Shown here: positions 56,928-64,000 of the stretch, one piece after another | Layout of the letters: each line of letters opens with the position of its first letter | Numbering within the stretch: the first letter of the stretch is position 1 | Source of the DNA: Lysobacter concretionis Ko07 = DSM 16239 | GTDB lineage: Bacteria; Pseudomonadota; Gammaproteobacteria; Xanthomonadales; Xanthomonadaceae | NCBI RefSeq assembly: GCF_000768345.1 | Contig: NZ_AVPS01000005.1 | Span: 186,001-250,000 of the forward strand | DNA length: 64,000 bases | Direction of reading: 5' to 3' | Position numbers and translations under genes: made by a program | Notes under the pieces: generated by a model | Told to the model about the DNA's origin: nothing | The model's database searches: none | Seen by the model: the letters and a program-made list of their open reading frames with translations, nothing else

Positions 56928-58199
56928 ATGCCTGTCGAACCCGCTCCCCTTCCCGGCCTCGCCATCATCGGCGGCGGCCCTGCCGGCCTCATGGCGGCCG
57001 AGGTCGCGCGTGCGGCGGGCATCGAGGTCGACCTGTTCGAGGCCAAGGGATCGGTCGGGCGCAAGTTCCTGATCGCCGGCAAGGGCGGGCTGAACCTCAC
57101 CCACGGCGAGCCGCGCCCCGGGTTCGACCACCGCTACCGCGAACGGCAGGAGGCGGCTGCCGGCTGGCTCGACGACTTCGGCCCCGATGCCCTGCGCGAC
57201 TGGGCGCGCGGACTGGGTGTGGAGACCTACGTCGGCAGCTCGGGGCGGGTGTTTCCGCTCGACCGCAAGGCGGCGCCGCTGCTGCGTGGCTGGGTGCGGC
57301 GGCTGCGCGAGGACGGGGTGCGCTTCCATGTGCACCACCGCTGGCTGGGCTGGACGGACGACAACGCACTGCGGTTCGCGACACCCGATGGCGAGCGCCG
57401 CGTGCATGCGGCCGCGACGGTGCTGGCACTGGGTGGCGGCAGCTGGCCGCAACTGGGATCCGATGGCGCATGGCAGCCCTGGCTGCTGGAGCGAGGCGTC
57501 GATGTCGCACCGCTGGTACCGGCCAACTGCGGATTCGACATCGCCTGGAGCGACCACTTTTCCAGCCGCCATGCGGGCGCGCCGTTGAAGCCGGTCGTCG
57601 CCCACTGGCGCGAGGCCGATGGCGAGCACACGCTGCAGGGCGAGTGTGTGGTCACTGAAACAGGTATCGAGGGCAGCCTGATCTATGCGCTGTCCGCACA
57701 ATTGCGCGAAACGATTGCGCGCGACGGTGAGGCCACGCTGACACTCGACCTGGCCCCCGGCCGCACGCTGGAACGGCTGCAGCATGACTTGGGTAAACCA
57801 CGCAACAGCCGCAGCGTCAGCGACCACCTGCGCCGCCAGACCGGGCTCGGCGGCGTCAAGGTCGCCCTCCTGTACGAAGTACTGGGAAAGGACCGGATCG
57901 GCGACGACGCCCTGCTCGCGCGGACGATCAAGCGGCTGCCCCTGACCCTGCGCCGCGCGCGACCCATCGCCGAAGTCATCAGCAGCGCCGGCGGCGTGCG
58001 GCTGGAAGCGATGGACGACGCCCTGATGCTCGCCCGACTGCCCGGCGTTTTCTGCGCCGGCGAGATGCTGGACTGGGAAGCCCCCACCGGCGGCTACCTG
58101 CTGACCGCATGCTTCGCCAGCGGCCGACGCGCAGGTTTGGGTGCCGTCGAGTGGCTGCGCCACATGCAATCCCATTCAATGCAGGCGGCTCCCATGTAG
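56928..58199 (+). CDS. HI0933-type flavoprotein, TIGR03862 subgroup
   Basis: The 423-residue FAD protein has the nucleotide-binding start LAIIGGGPAGLMAAEVARAAGIEVDLFEA and GRKFLIAGKGGLNLTHGE, the variant of the HI0933 motif (GGKGGLNLT instead of GGGRCN) that marks TIGR03862. It closes with GVFCAGEMLDWEAPTGGYLLTACFASG. Function unknown. The start may be the GTG at 56922 or the ATG at 56928. Its stop TAG lies inside a REP unit, so the last codons are part of the repeat. Distant paralogue of the gene at 45495. Confidence 0.85.
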   Translation: MPVEPAPLPGLAIIGGGPAGLMAAEVARAAGIEVDLFEAKGSVGRKFLIAGKGGLNLTHGEPRPGFDHRYRERQEAAAGWLDDFGPDALRDWARGLGVETYVGSSGRVFPLDRKAAPLLRGWVRRLREDGVRFHVHHRWLGWTDDNALRFATPDGERRVHAAATVLALGGGSWPQLGSDGAWQPWLLERGVDVAPLVPANCGFDIAWSDHFSSRHAGAPLKPVVAHWREADGEHTLQGECVVTETGIEGSLIYALSAQLRETIARDGEATLTLDLAPGRTLERLQHDLGKPRNSRSVSDHLRRQTGLGGVKVALLYEVLGKDRIGDDALLARTIKRLPLTLRRARPIAEVISSAGGVRLEAMDDALMLARLPGVFCAGEMLDWEAPTGGYLLTACFASGRRAGLGAVEWLRHMQSHSMQAAPM

Positions 58200-58266
58200 G
58201 AGCGGCTTCAGCCGCGAACATGCAGAGATATGAGCGCCTGCACAGCTTGATTCAGATGCCACCTGC
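58194..58266 (+). repeat. REP unit with 73-nt extension, copy 1
   Basis: This begins ATGTAGGAGCGGCTTCAGCC and includes the stop codon of the flavoprotein gene at 58197-58199. Aligned without gaps to 58475-58547, 60 of 73 positions are identical, including the end TTGATTCAGATGCCACCTGC. Confidence 0.85.
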
Positions 58267-58311
58267 ACGTCGGGAGCGAGGCAGAAACCGGGCACTCGGG
58301 GCTCTCCGCGT

Positions 58312-58336
58312 TCGCGACTTACGTCGCTCCTACGAT
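58312..58336 (-). repeat. Inverted REP unit
   Basis: TCGCGACTTACGTCGCTCCT with the tail ACGATCGAAGGGAGT faces the unit at 58194 and is the same as the right arm at 5728-5751. A weaker, degenerate unit (GACTCACATCGCTCCTACG) lies at 58418-58436. The 340-nt gap between the flavoprotein gene and cueR consists of these repeats; I see no gene in it. Confidence 0.85.
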
Positions 58337-58474
58337 CGAAGGGAGTCCAGTCGGACAAACTTGGCTGGGGAGTTCCGCATCGACGTGCCATGCGTTGCGC
58401 CGGACTATGCAGATGTACGACTCACATCGCTCCTACGGTCGCAGCAAGCAGGCGAGTGACACGGCGGCAAGTGT

Positions 58475-58547
58475 ATGTAGGAGCGACGTGAGTCGCGAAC
58501 GCGCAGAGATACGAGCACCGGCACCGTTTGATTCAGACGTCACCTGC
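58475..58547 (+). repeat. REP unit with 73-nt extension, copy 2 (overlaps cueR 3' end)
   Basis: It starts ATGTAGGAGCGACGTGAGTC and runs to the stop codon of the minus-strand cueR gene (58540-58542) plus five more bases. The similarity to copy 1 therefore includes the cueR end, hinting that copy 1 arose from a duplication that took the gene edge with it. Confidence 0.85.
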
Positions 58548-59013
58548 CCGGATCGCCCGCCAGGTCATCCAGGATCGGGCAGTCCGGCCGGTCACCGCCC
58601 TGGCAGCGGTGGGCGAGCTGCTCCAGCGTGCGCTGCATGGCCTGCATCTCCTCGACCTTCTTCGCCAGTTCGGCGGCGTGCGCCAGCGCCAGTTGTTTCA
58701 CCTCGCCACTGGCCCGCGAACGGTCGTCCCACAGCGCGAGCAGGCTGTCGATCTGCCTGATCGGAAATCCCAGCGAGCGGGCGCGATGGATGAAGCGCAG
58801 GCGGTGCAGCGCGGTTTCGTCGTAGATCCGGTAGCCGGCCTGGGTACGGGCCATGGCCGGCAGCAGGCCAATCGCTTCGTAGTGGCGGATCATCTTCGCC
58901 GACACGCCGGTGAGCGCGGCGGCCTCGCCGATGTTGTGCAGGCCGTCGGCGAGGGCTTCCGCCAGCTCCGGCTTCGGCGCGCGTGACGAGGCTGAGCGTG
59001 CGGTGTTGCTCAC
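58540..59013 (-). CDS. cueR: Copper-responsive MerR family regulator CueR
   Basis: CueR activates copA when it binds Cu(I). In the 157-residue protein the MerR helix-turn-helix is HNIGEAAALTGVSAKMIRHYEAIGLLP (about residues 26-52), followed by GYRIYDETALHRLRFI. The metal loop is Cys137 and Cys145 in CQGGDRPDCP (C-x7-C), the CueR/GolS spacing for monovalent coinage metals. A 25-residue N-terminal extension before the domain is unusual, and an internal start is possible. It lies 70 nt downstream of copA in the same direction, so it is probably in one transcript with its target. Confidence 0.88.
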   Translation of the reverse strand: MSNTARSASSRAPKPELAEALADGLHNIGEAAALTGVSAKMIRHYEAIGLLPAMARTQAGYRIYDETALHRLRFIHRARSLGFPIRQIDSLLALWDDRSRASGEVKQLALAHAAELAKKVEEMQAMQRTLEQLAHRCQGGDRPDCPILDDLAGDPGR

Positions 59014-59083
59014 TGGCAGCTCCCTGGGGCGACACCAGGTGCCGGCCCGGCTTTGGAATGGATTTCGCGATCAGCGCTGGCCA

Positions 59084-61561
59084 TCAATCCTGCTCCGGCA
59101 GCGCAACCGCCGAGCGCGGCTTCCAGCGCCTCAGCAGCAGGGTATTGCCTACGACGCTGACACTGGAGAACGCCATCGCCGCGCCGGCCACCACCGGATC
59201 GAGCAGGCCTGCCGCCGCCAGCGGAATCCCGACCACGTTGTAGATGAAGGCCCAGAACAGGTTCTGCCGGATCTTGGCGCTGGTACGGCGCGAGACCGCG
59301 ATCGCGTCGGCGACCAGGCGCGGATCGGAGCGCATCAGGGTGATCCCGGCGGCGTGCATGGCGACATCGCTGCCGCCGCCCATCGCGATGCCGACATCGG
59401 CCGCCGACAGCGCCGGGGCGTCGTTGATGCCGTCGCCGACCATCGCCACCGGGCCGTGCGAGCGCAATTCCAGCACCGCCTCCGCCTTGTCGCCGGGCAG
59501 TACATTGGCGCGCACGTCGTCGATGCCGAGCGCGTCGGCGACGGCCTGGGCCGCGCCGCGGTTGTCGCCGGAGATCATCGCCGTGCGCAGACCGAGCCGG
59601 TGCAGGGTATCGATCGCGGCGCGCGCCTGCGGTCGCGGCTCATCGCGGAACGCGAGCAGGCCAAGCAGGCGGACCGCATCCGCAGTCCGCTCGGCAAGCC
59701 ACGACACACTGTGGCCTTGTGCCGCCAGCTCGTCGCCGCGCGCCTGCAGGGCACCGACGTCCACGCCGGACTCTTGCATCAGACGGGAACTGCCCAGCAG
59801 CAGGTCGCGGCCCTCGACGTCGCCTTCCAGCCCGCGCCCGGCCAGCGCCCTTACCCTGGTCGCCTGCGGAAAGCCGGCCGGTCGCGCGGCCTCCACCACC
59901 GCGTTCGCCAGCGGATGCTCGCTGCCCGACTGCAGCGCGCCGGCCAGTCGCAGCAATGCGGCGTGGTCGCCGTCGACCGCCACGTGCTCGGCGAGGGTCG
60001 GCCGGCCTTCGGTCAGGGTGCCGGTCTTGTCGAAGGCGATCACCTGCAACGAGCGCGCGGTTTCCAGCACTTCGGCGTCCTTGATCAGGATGCCGGCGCG
60101 GGCGGCGACGCCGGTACCGGCCATGATCGCGGTCGGCGTGGCCAGGCCCAGCGCGCACGGACAGGCGATCACCAGCACCGCGACCGCGTTGAGGATCGCG
60201 ACGTTCCAGTCGCCGCCCAGCAGGCCCCAGCCCAGCAGCGTCAGTACGGCAACGCCGACCACCACCGGCACGAACACCGCGCTGACCTTGTCGACCATGC
60301 GCTGGATCGGCGCCTTCTTCGCCTGCGCGTCCTCGACCAGCCGGATGATCCGGGCCAACGCGGTCTCCGCGCCGACCGCGAGCGTGCGCAGCCGTAGGCG
60401 GCCCTCGCCGTTCACCGCACCACCGGTCACCCGGTCACCGGGCTGCTTGGCGACCGGCAATGACTCGCCGGTGATCAGCGACTCGTCGGCGTGGCTGCGG
60501 CCTTCGATGACCTCGGCATCGACCGGGATGCGCTCGCCCGGCAGCACTCTGACCTCGTCGCCGACAACGACTTCGGCCAATGGCAGTTGTCGCTCGACGC
60601 CGTCGCGCAGCACGCGCGCGGTCGCCGGGCGCAAGGCCTGCAACGCGCGGATCGCCTCGGTGGTCTGGCGCTTGGCCCGCGCTTCCAGCCACTTGCCCAG
60701 CAGGACCAGGGTGATGACCACCGCCGAGGCCTCGAAATACAGATGGCCGTCGCCGTGCCCGGCATCGGCCAGCAGATGAGGCGCGATCAAATGGAACACA
60801 CTGAGGCCGTAACCCGCGCTGGTACCGAGCGCGACCAGCAGGTCCATGTTGCCGGTGCGTGCCTTCAGCGCGCCCCAACTGGCGCGGTAGAAGCGCGCAC
60901 CCAGCCAGAACTGCACCGGCGTCGCCAGGGCGAACTGCCACCATCCCGGCAGCATCCAGTCGCGGCCGAACGGCATCGCCAGCATCGGCAACATCAATGG
61001 CGCCGACAGCACGATCGCGATGACGAGGTGTCGCAGCTCGCGCGAGCGCCGCGGGTTCGCGGCCGTCCCGCCCGATTCGGAAGTGGCGGCATCGCCTGTC
61101 GACTCGCCCTGCGGCAAGGTCGCGGCGTAGCCGGCCTGGGTGACCGCGGCGACCAACGCGGCCGGATCGGTGCCGCCCGCCGTACGCACGGTGGCGCGCT
61201 CGGTCGCCAGGTTGACGGTGACCTCCAGCACGCCGGGCACCGCCGCGAGCGCCTTCTCGACCCGGCCCGCACACGACGCACAGGTCATGCCTTCGATCGC
61301 CAGATCGACCGAGTCTTCCGCGACCCGATAACCGGCGGCGCGCACCGCGTCGATCAGCGCGGTTGCGGCCACCTCGTCCCCGGCCCGGATTTCCACGCTT
61401 TCGGTGGCCAGGTTGACGCTGGCCGCCTCCACGCCCGGCACCTTGGCCAGCGCCTTCTCGACCCGGCCCACGCAGGACGCACACGACATCCCGAGGACGT
61501 CGAAGCGCACGGTGCGCGGGTTGGCGCTTGGGTCATTTGCGGGGATGGCAGGTGCAGACAT
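59084..61561 (-). CDS. copA: Copper-exporting P1B-type ATPase CopA
   Basis: CopA pumps Cu(I) from the cytoplasm to the periplasm. The 825-residue protein has two N-terminal HMA domains (Cys27/Cys30 in GMSCASC, Cys94/Cys97 in GMTCASC), membrane segments, the actuator TGES motif (LITGESLP), the ion-translocating CPC ([13 protein letters not shown]), the phosphorylated Asp in DKTGT, the SEHP (GSEHPLA) and GDGIND hinge. The promoter upstream has the CueR form. Its neighbour cueR lies directly downstream. Confidence 0.95.
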   Translation of the reverse strand: MSAPAIPANDPSANPRTVRFDVLGMSCASCVGRVEKALAKVPGVEAASVNLATESVEIRAGDEVAATALIDAVRAAGYRVAEDSVDLAIEGMTCASCAGRVEKALAAVPGVLEVTVNLATERATVRTAGGTDPAALVAAVTQAGYAATLPQGESTGDAATSESGGTAANPRRSRELRHLVIAIVLSAPLMLPMLAMPFGRDWMLPGWWQFALATPVQFWLGARFYRASWGALKARTGNMDLLVALGTSAGYGLSVFHLIAPHLLADAGHGDGHLYFEASAVVITLVLLGKWLEARAKRQTTEAIRALQALRPATARVLRDGVERQLPLAEVVVGDEVRVLPGERIPVDAEVIEGRSHADESLITGESLPVAKQPGDRVTGGAVNGEGRLRLRTLAVGAETALARIIRLVEDAQAKKAPIQRMVDKVSAVFVPVVVGVAVLTLLGWGLLGGDWNVAILNAVAVLVIACPCALGLATPTAIMAGTGVAARAGILIKDAEVLETARSLQVIAFDKTGTLTEGRPTLAEHVAVDGDHAALLRLAGALQSGSEHPLANAVVEAARPAGFPQATRVRALAGRGLEGDVEGRDLLLGSSRLMQESGVDVGALQARGDELAAQGHSVSWLAERTADAVRLLGLLAFRDEPRPQARAAIDTLHRLGLRTAMISGDNRGAAQAVADALGIDDVRANVLPGDKAEAVLELRSHGPVAMVGDGINDAPALSAADVGIAMGGGSDVAMHAAGITLMRSDPRLVADAIAVSRRTSAKIRQNLFWAFIYNVVGIPLAAAGLLDPVVAGAAMAFSSVSVVGNTLLLRRWKPRSAVALPEQD

Positions 61562-61590
61562 GGCGGACTCCGGAGCTTGGCTTGCGGGTC

Positions 61591-61621
61591 ATTCTCCAGC
61601 TTCCCATGATGGGAAGGTCAA
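61591..61621 (-). promoter_or_regulatory. CueR-type promoter of copA
   Basis: On the minus strand, -35 TTGACC (61621-61616) and -10 GAGAAT (61596-61591) are 19 bp apart, the elongated spacer typical of MerR-family promoters. Between them lies the dyad ACCTTCCCATCATGGGAAGCT, which matches the CueR consensus. The -10 is followed by the copA ATG about 30 nt later. Confidence 0.88.
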
Positions 61622-61664
61622 CCTCGTCGCAGTTCTATTGGAAAAGTCCCGATCAATTCGCTTG

Positions 61665-61840
61665 TGGCCGGCACTCCCGCGGAGGCGGGAGTCCAGCGAC
61701 ATGGTCGGTCAACGGCTTGAAGTCCATGGATCTTACGATCCCCGGCCCGCGCGCATAGCGCTTGGGCGTTCGATCAGGCGCGAGCCAATGGCTCGCAAGC
61801 GCCCGACCTCACCCCCGCGTTCGCGGGGATGACGGCATTG
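61665..61840. repeat. Interspersed palindromic repeat, copy C (diverged)
   Basis: This gap upstream of trhO holds a perfect hairpin ACTCCCGC-GGAG-GCGGGAGT (61673-61692), a diverged form of the shared 22-mer (GTCAACGGCTTGAAGTCCATGG, 61708-61729 as GGTCAACGGCTTGAAGTCC) and a hairpin CCCCGCG-TT-CGCGGGG (61813-61828). It has the same order of parts as copy B. No coding region is seen in it. Confidence 0.72.
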
Positions 61841-61865
61841 TTTCGCCGGCCGGACCGGTTCCCCG

Positions 61866-62630
61866 TCATCGGGGCGGCGACAGCCCAGCCGGTTCCGTTT
61901 CGACCAGCGGCTGCAACGCCGGATCCAGCGCAACCCGCTCGTCGAACACGAAGCAGTGGCCGTCATAGCCCGCGCCACCCACCCGCTCGAAGTAACCCAG
62001 AATGCCGCCATCAAGCTGCAGCAGGTTGTCCATGCCGTCGGCGCGCAGCCACAGCGCGGCCTTCTCGCAGCGGATGCCGCCGGTGCAGAAGCTGACCACG
62101 GTCGCATCGCTCAACGCGTCACGGTGCGGTTCAAGGGCTTCGGGCAACTCGGTGAAATTGTCGATCGGCAGTGTCAGCGCGCCGGCAAACGTGCCGTAGC
62201 CCACTTCCTCCCGGTTGCGGGTGTCCAGCAGCACCAGCCGTTTGCCGGCATCGTCGCTGCCCTGCGCGATCCAGCGGGCGAGGTCTTCAGGACTCACTAC
62301 CGGCGCACGGCCGGCGACCAGTGGCGATGCCTGGTCGCGGCGGAAACTGATGATCTCGGGCTTGACCTTGACCTTCAGCCGCGCGAACGGCTGGGCCCGG
62401 CTGCGGCTGAACTTGAGCGTGATGTCGGCGAAACGCGCGTCGGCGCGCAGCAGGCCGAGAACATCGTGCACGGCGTCCCCGTCACCGGCGAGAAACAGGT
62501 TGATGCCCTCCCCCGCGACCAGCACGGTGCCGCGCAATCCGTTCGCCTCGGCGCGGCTGCGCAGCGCATCGGCCAGGGCCTGGGGATCGGCAACGACGGT
62601 GAAATGGTAGGCAGCGACATTGAGGATCAT
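61866..62630 (-). CDS. trhO: tRNA uridine(34) hydroxylase TrhO (rhodanese family)
   Basis: TrhO hydroxylates U34 of some tRNAs using a rhodanese-like domain. The 254-residue protein has the N-terminal acylphosphatase-like part with GTVLVAGEGINLFLAGDGDAV (about residues 34-54), the rhodanese domain beginning DTRNREEVGYGTF, and the catalytic Cys in SFCTGGIRCEKAALWL (about residue 180). Length fits the UPF0176/YceA family. Transcribed away from the HPF-like gene. Confidence 0.9.
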   Translation of the reverse strand: MILNVAAYHFTVVADPQALADALRSRAEANGLRGTVLVAGEGINLFLAGDGDAVHDVLGLLRADARFADITLKFSRSRAQPFARLKVKVKPEIISFRRDQASPLVAGRAPVVSPEDLARWIAQGSDDAGKRLVLLDTRNREEVGYGTFAGALTLPIDNFTELPEALEPHRDALSDATVVSFCTGGIRCEKAALWLRADGMDNLLQLDGGILGYFERVGGAGYDGHCFVFDERVALDPALQPLVETEPAGLSPPR

Positions 62631-62728
62631 CCCGCGATTTTAACGGTCTTCTCACCCTGCAAAGGACGCCCGCGCTAGCCTGTCAATCAGGCGGCACCAG
62701 ACCGGTGACCGATGAAAGGAGACGCCGA

Positions 62729-63121
62729 ATGAAGATCCAGCTCCATACCGACAGGAACATCCAGCACGACGAGTCGCTCACCGAACATGTGGACAGCGTC
62801 GTCAGCAAGGCGCTGGAACGCTTTGGCGCGCAGGTGTCACGCGTCGAGGTGCATCTTCGCGATCTCAATGCGGGCAAGGCGGGCCTCGGCGACAAGCATT
62901 GCGTGATGGAGGCCCGTCTGGAAGGTCGCCAGCCGGTAGTGGTCAGCCACGACGCCGACAAGGTGCGCGAGGCGGTCAACGGCGCGGCGCAGAAACTGCA
63001 ACGCCTGCTGGACAGCACGCTCGGCCGGCTGGCCGCACCGACCCGCCAGGGCAGGACCGGCACACCCGCCGCACCCGCCAAGGTGGAAACTTCGCCCGAC
63101 GAGGCCGCCGATCTGTCCTGA
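62729..63121 (+). CDS. HPF/RaiA family ribosome hibernation-associated protein
   Basis: The 130-residue protein has the HPF/RaiA sequence pattern: MKIQLHTDRNIQHDESLTEHVDSVVSKALERFGAQVSRVEVHLRDLNAGK, then MEARLEGRQPVVVSHDADKVREAVNGAAQKLQRLLDSTLGRL, with the strand-helix layout of the ribosome-binding fold. The C-terminal 30 residues are low-complexity. AAAGGAGA lies about 10 nt before the ATG at 62729. Divergent members of this family often act under stress; binding to ribosomes is inferred. Confidence 0.8.
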   Translation: MKIQLHTDRNIQHDESLTEHVDSVVSKALERFGAQVSRVEVHLRDLNAGKAGLGDKHCVMEARLEGRQPVVVSHDADKVREAVNGAAQKLQRLLDSTLGRLAAPTRQGRTGTPAAPAKVETSPDEAADLS

Positions 63122-63176
63122 CGGCCCATTTCTCCAACACCGCCTTACACTGGCCCGCCCGATCCAGGTGCCATCG

Positions 63177-63917
63177 ATGTCCGAGCCGGACCCGTCCGCG
63201 TTGCCGTCCCAGACCGAGCGCCTGTCGCGCCGCGTATCCGAACTGGCCGCCTGCTCGCGGGCGCAGGCCGAGCAGTACATCGAAGGCGGCTGGGTCCGGG
63301 TGGATGGCGAGGTGGTCGAGTCGCCGCAATTCATGGTGACCAATCAGTGCGTGGAACTGGACCCCGATGCGCAACTGGAAGCCGCCGAACCGGCGACGAT
63401 GCTGCTGCACAAACCCGCGGGCATGGTCTGGGATGCCAGCGGGTCGCTGGTCACCGAAGACAACCGCGCCGAAGGCGATCACCGCCGCGGCATCCGCGTG
63501 TTGCAACGTCACTTCACCCGCCTGACGCCCCTGATGCCGCTGGATGCGCAGGCCAGCGGGCTGGTGGTGTTCAGCCAGGACCCGCGCGTCATCCGCCGGC
63601 TGAAAGAGGACGGGCCGAAGATCGAGCAGGAGTTCCTGGTCGAAATCAGCGGCCAGACCGGCCCCTACACCCTGAGCCGGCTGACCCGCGGCCTGAGCTA
63701 CCAGGGCCGCGTGCTGGATGCCTGCAAGGTCAGCTGGCAGAACGAAGTCCGCCTGCGTTTCGCGATCAAGGACGTCCGCGCGGGCCAGTTGCGCGACATG
63801 TGCGCGCAGGTCGGACTGGAAGTCGTGACGATCCGGCGCTTGCGGATCGGCCGGATCGGCCTGAACAAGATGCCGGTGGGACAGTGGCGCTACATGCCGG
63901 TCAGCGAACGCTTCTGA
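63177..63917 (+). CDS. S4-domain pseudouridine synthase, RsuA/RluF-like, with divergent motifs
   Basis: The 246-residue protein has an S4-like domain (RLSRRVSELAACSRAQAEQYIEGGWVRVDGEVVESP, about residues 16-50) and an RsuA-type catalytic region: LMPLDAQASGLVVFSQD, in which the Asp is kept but the Arg before it (GRLD in RluF) is Pro, and IRRLRIGRIGLNKMPVGQWR. The usual NRQIRRM segment is AGQLRDM here. Activity is likely but target unknown. The start may be the GTG at 63168 or the ATG at 63177; AGG lies before the latter. Confidence 0.8.
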   Translation: MSEPDPSALPSQTERLSRRVSELAACSRAQAEQYIEGGWVRVDGEVVESPQFMVTNQCVELDPDAQLEAAEPATMLLHKPAGMVWDASGSLVTEDNRAEGDHRRGIRVLQRHFTRLTPLMPLDAQASGLVVFSQDPRVIRRLKEDGPKIEQEFLVEISGQTGPYTLSRLTRGLSYQGRVLDACKVSWQNEVRLRFAIKDVRAGQLRDMCAQVGLEVVTIRRLRIGRIGLNKMPVGQWRYMPVSERF

Positions 63918-63964
63918 GCGGCAGACGGACGGGGCCAGCTGCCTTGTCCGTGCGCGACATGCGC

Positions 63965-63992
63965 GACGTGCGATGAGTGACGTGCGATGAGT
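63965..63992. repeat. Tandem 14-bp repeat at the right edge
   Basis: GACGTGCGATGAGT occurs twice in a row, preceded by a partial GCGACATGCGC copy. It lies after the pseudouridine synthase stop and may extend past the window. Confidence 0.8.
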
Positions 63993-64000
63993 AATGCCCG

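Overview
The window is about 67% GC and gene-dense, with short intergenic gaps and mostly ATG or GTG starts preceded by AGGAG-like ribosome binding sites. The gene set points to a gammaproteobacterium of the family Xanthomonadaceae (Lysobacter/Luteimonas/Xanthomonas-like): a TonB-dependent receptor, an RND efflux operon, a proton-dependent oligopeptide transporter, Dcp-like M3 and M14 peptidases, SelO, Uup, Tex, YaeQ, FbpABC and CopA/CueR. GTAGGAGCG-type REP palindromes and TCCCCGC-hairpin interspersed repeats are scattered between genes. The genus assignment is inference from gene content. No prophage, IS element, CRISPR array, rRNA or tRNA gene was seen, so this looks like core chromosome.

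Layout. 1-5.7 kb: start of a cold-shock gene on the minus strand, then a DUF456 membrane protein and a tightly coupled run of cardiolipin synthase, BON-MscS channel, outer-membrane phospholipase A and a patatin, all of which act on or sense phospholipid membranes. 5.8-15.3 kb: class I fumarase, a small metal-binding HMA protein, an ABC exporter, DUF488, a universal stress protein, ferredoxin-NADP reductase, Tex, and a GPx gene coupled to an unknown STAS-like protein. 15.6-24.7 kb: M3 and M14 peptidases, a DUF3298 lipoprotein, RluF, a small GNAT, rhomboid protease and POT transporter. 24.8-34 kb: a TonB-dependent receptor, possibly under a cobalamin riboswitch, divergent from a four-gene RND efflux operon that carries its own TetR gene last and a palindromic operator in its promoter.

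34-49.5 kb: YdeI-like protein, ThpR, Uup, SelO between two tiny lysine-rich proteins, a DeaD helicase, an RluA-type pseudouridine synthase, a DUF4142 lipoprotein, YeiH, YaeQ, an HI0933-type flavoprotein, an AhpD-like protein, a PNPOx-like stress protein, a RIO kinase and an FKBP lipoprotein. 49.5-54.3 kb: an LLM flavin oxidoreductase divergent from an FbpABC ferric-iron uptake operon with a Fur-box-like promoter. 54.4-64 kb: a GNAT, a serine hydrolase, a second HI0933-type flavoprotein, copA-cueR with a textbook 19-bp-spacer MerR-type promoter, TrhO, an HPF/RaiA-like protein and a divergent S4-type pseudouridine synthase.

There is no single large undescribed system. The parts most worth following are the phospholipid-centred operon, the candidate riboswitch, the two repeat families (one copy duplicated together with stop-codon context of its neighbours), the GPx-coupled unknown protein and the twin small basic proteins around selO.
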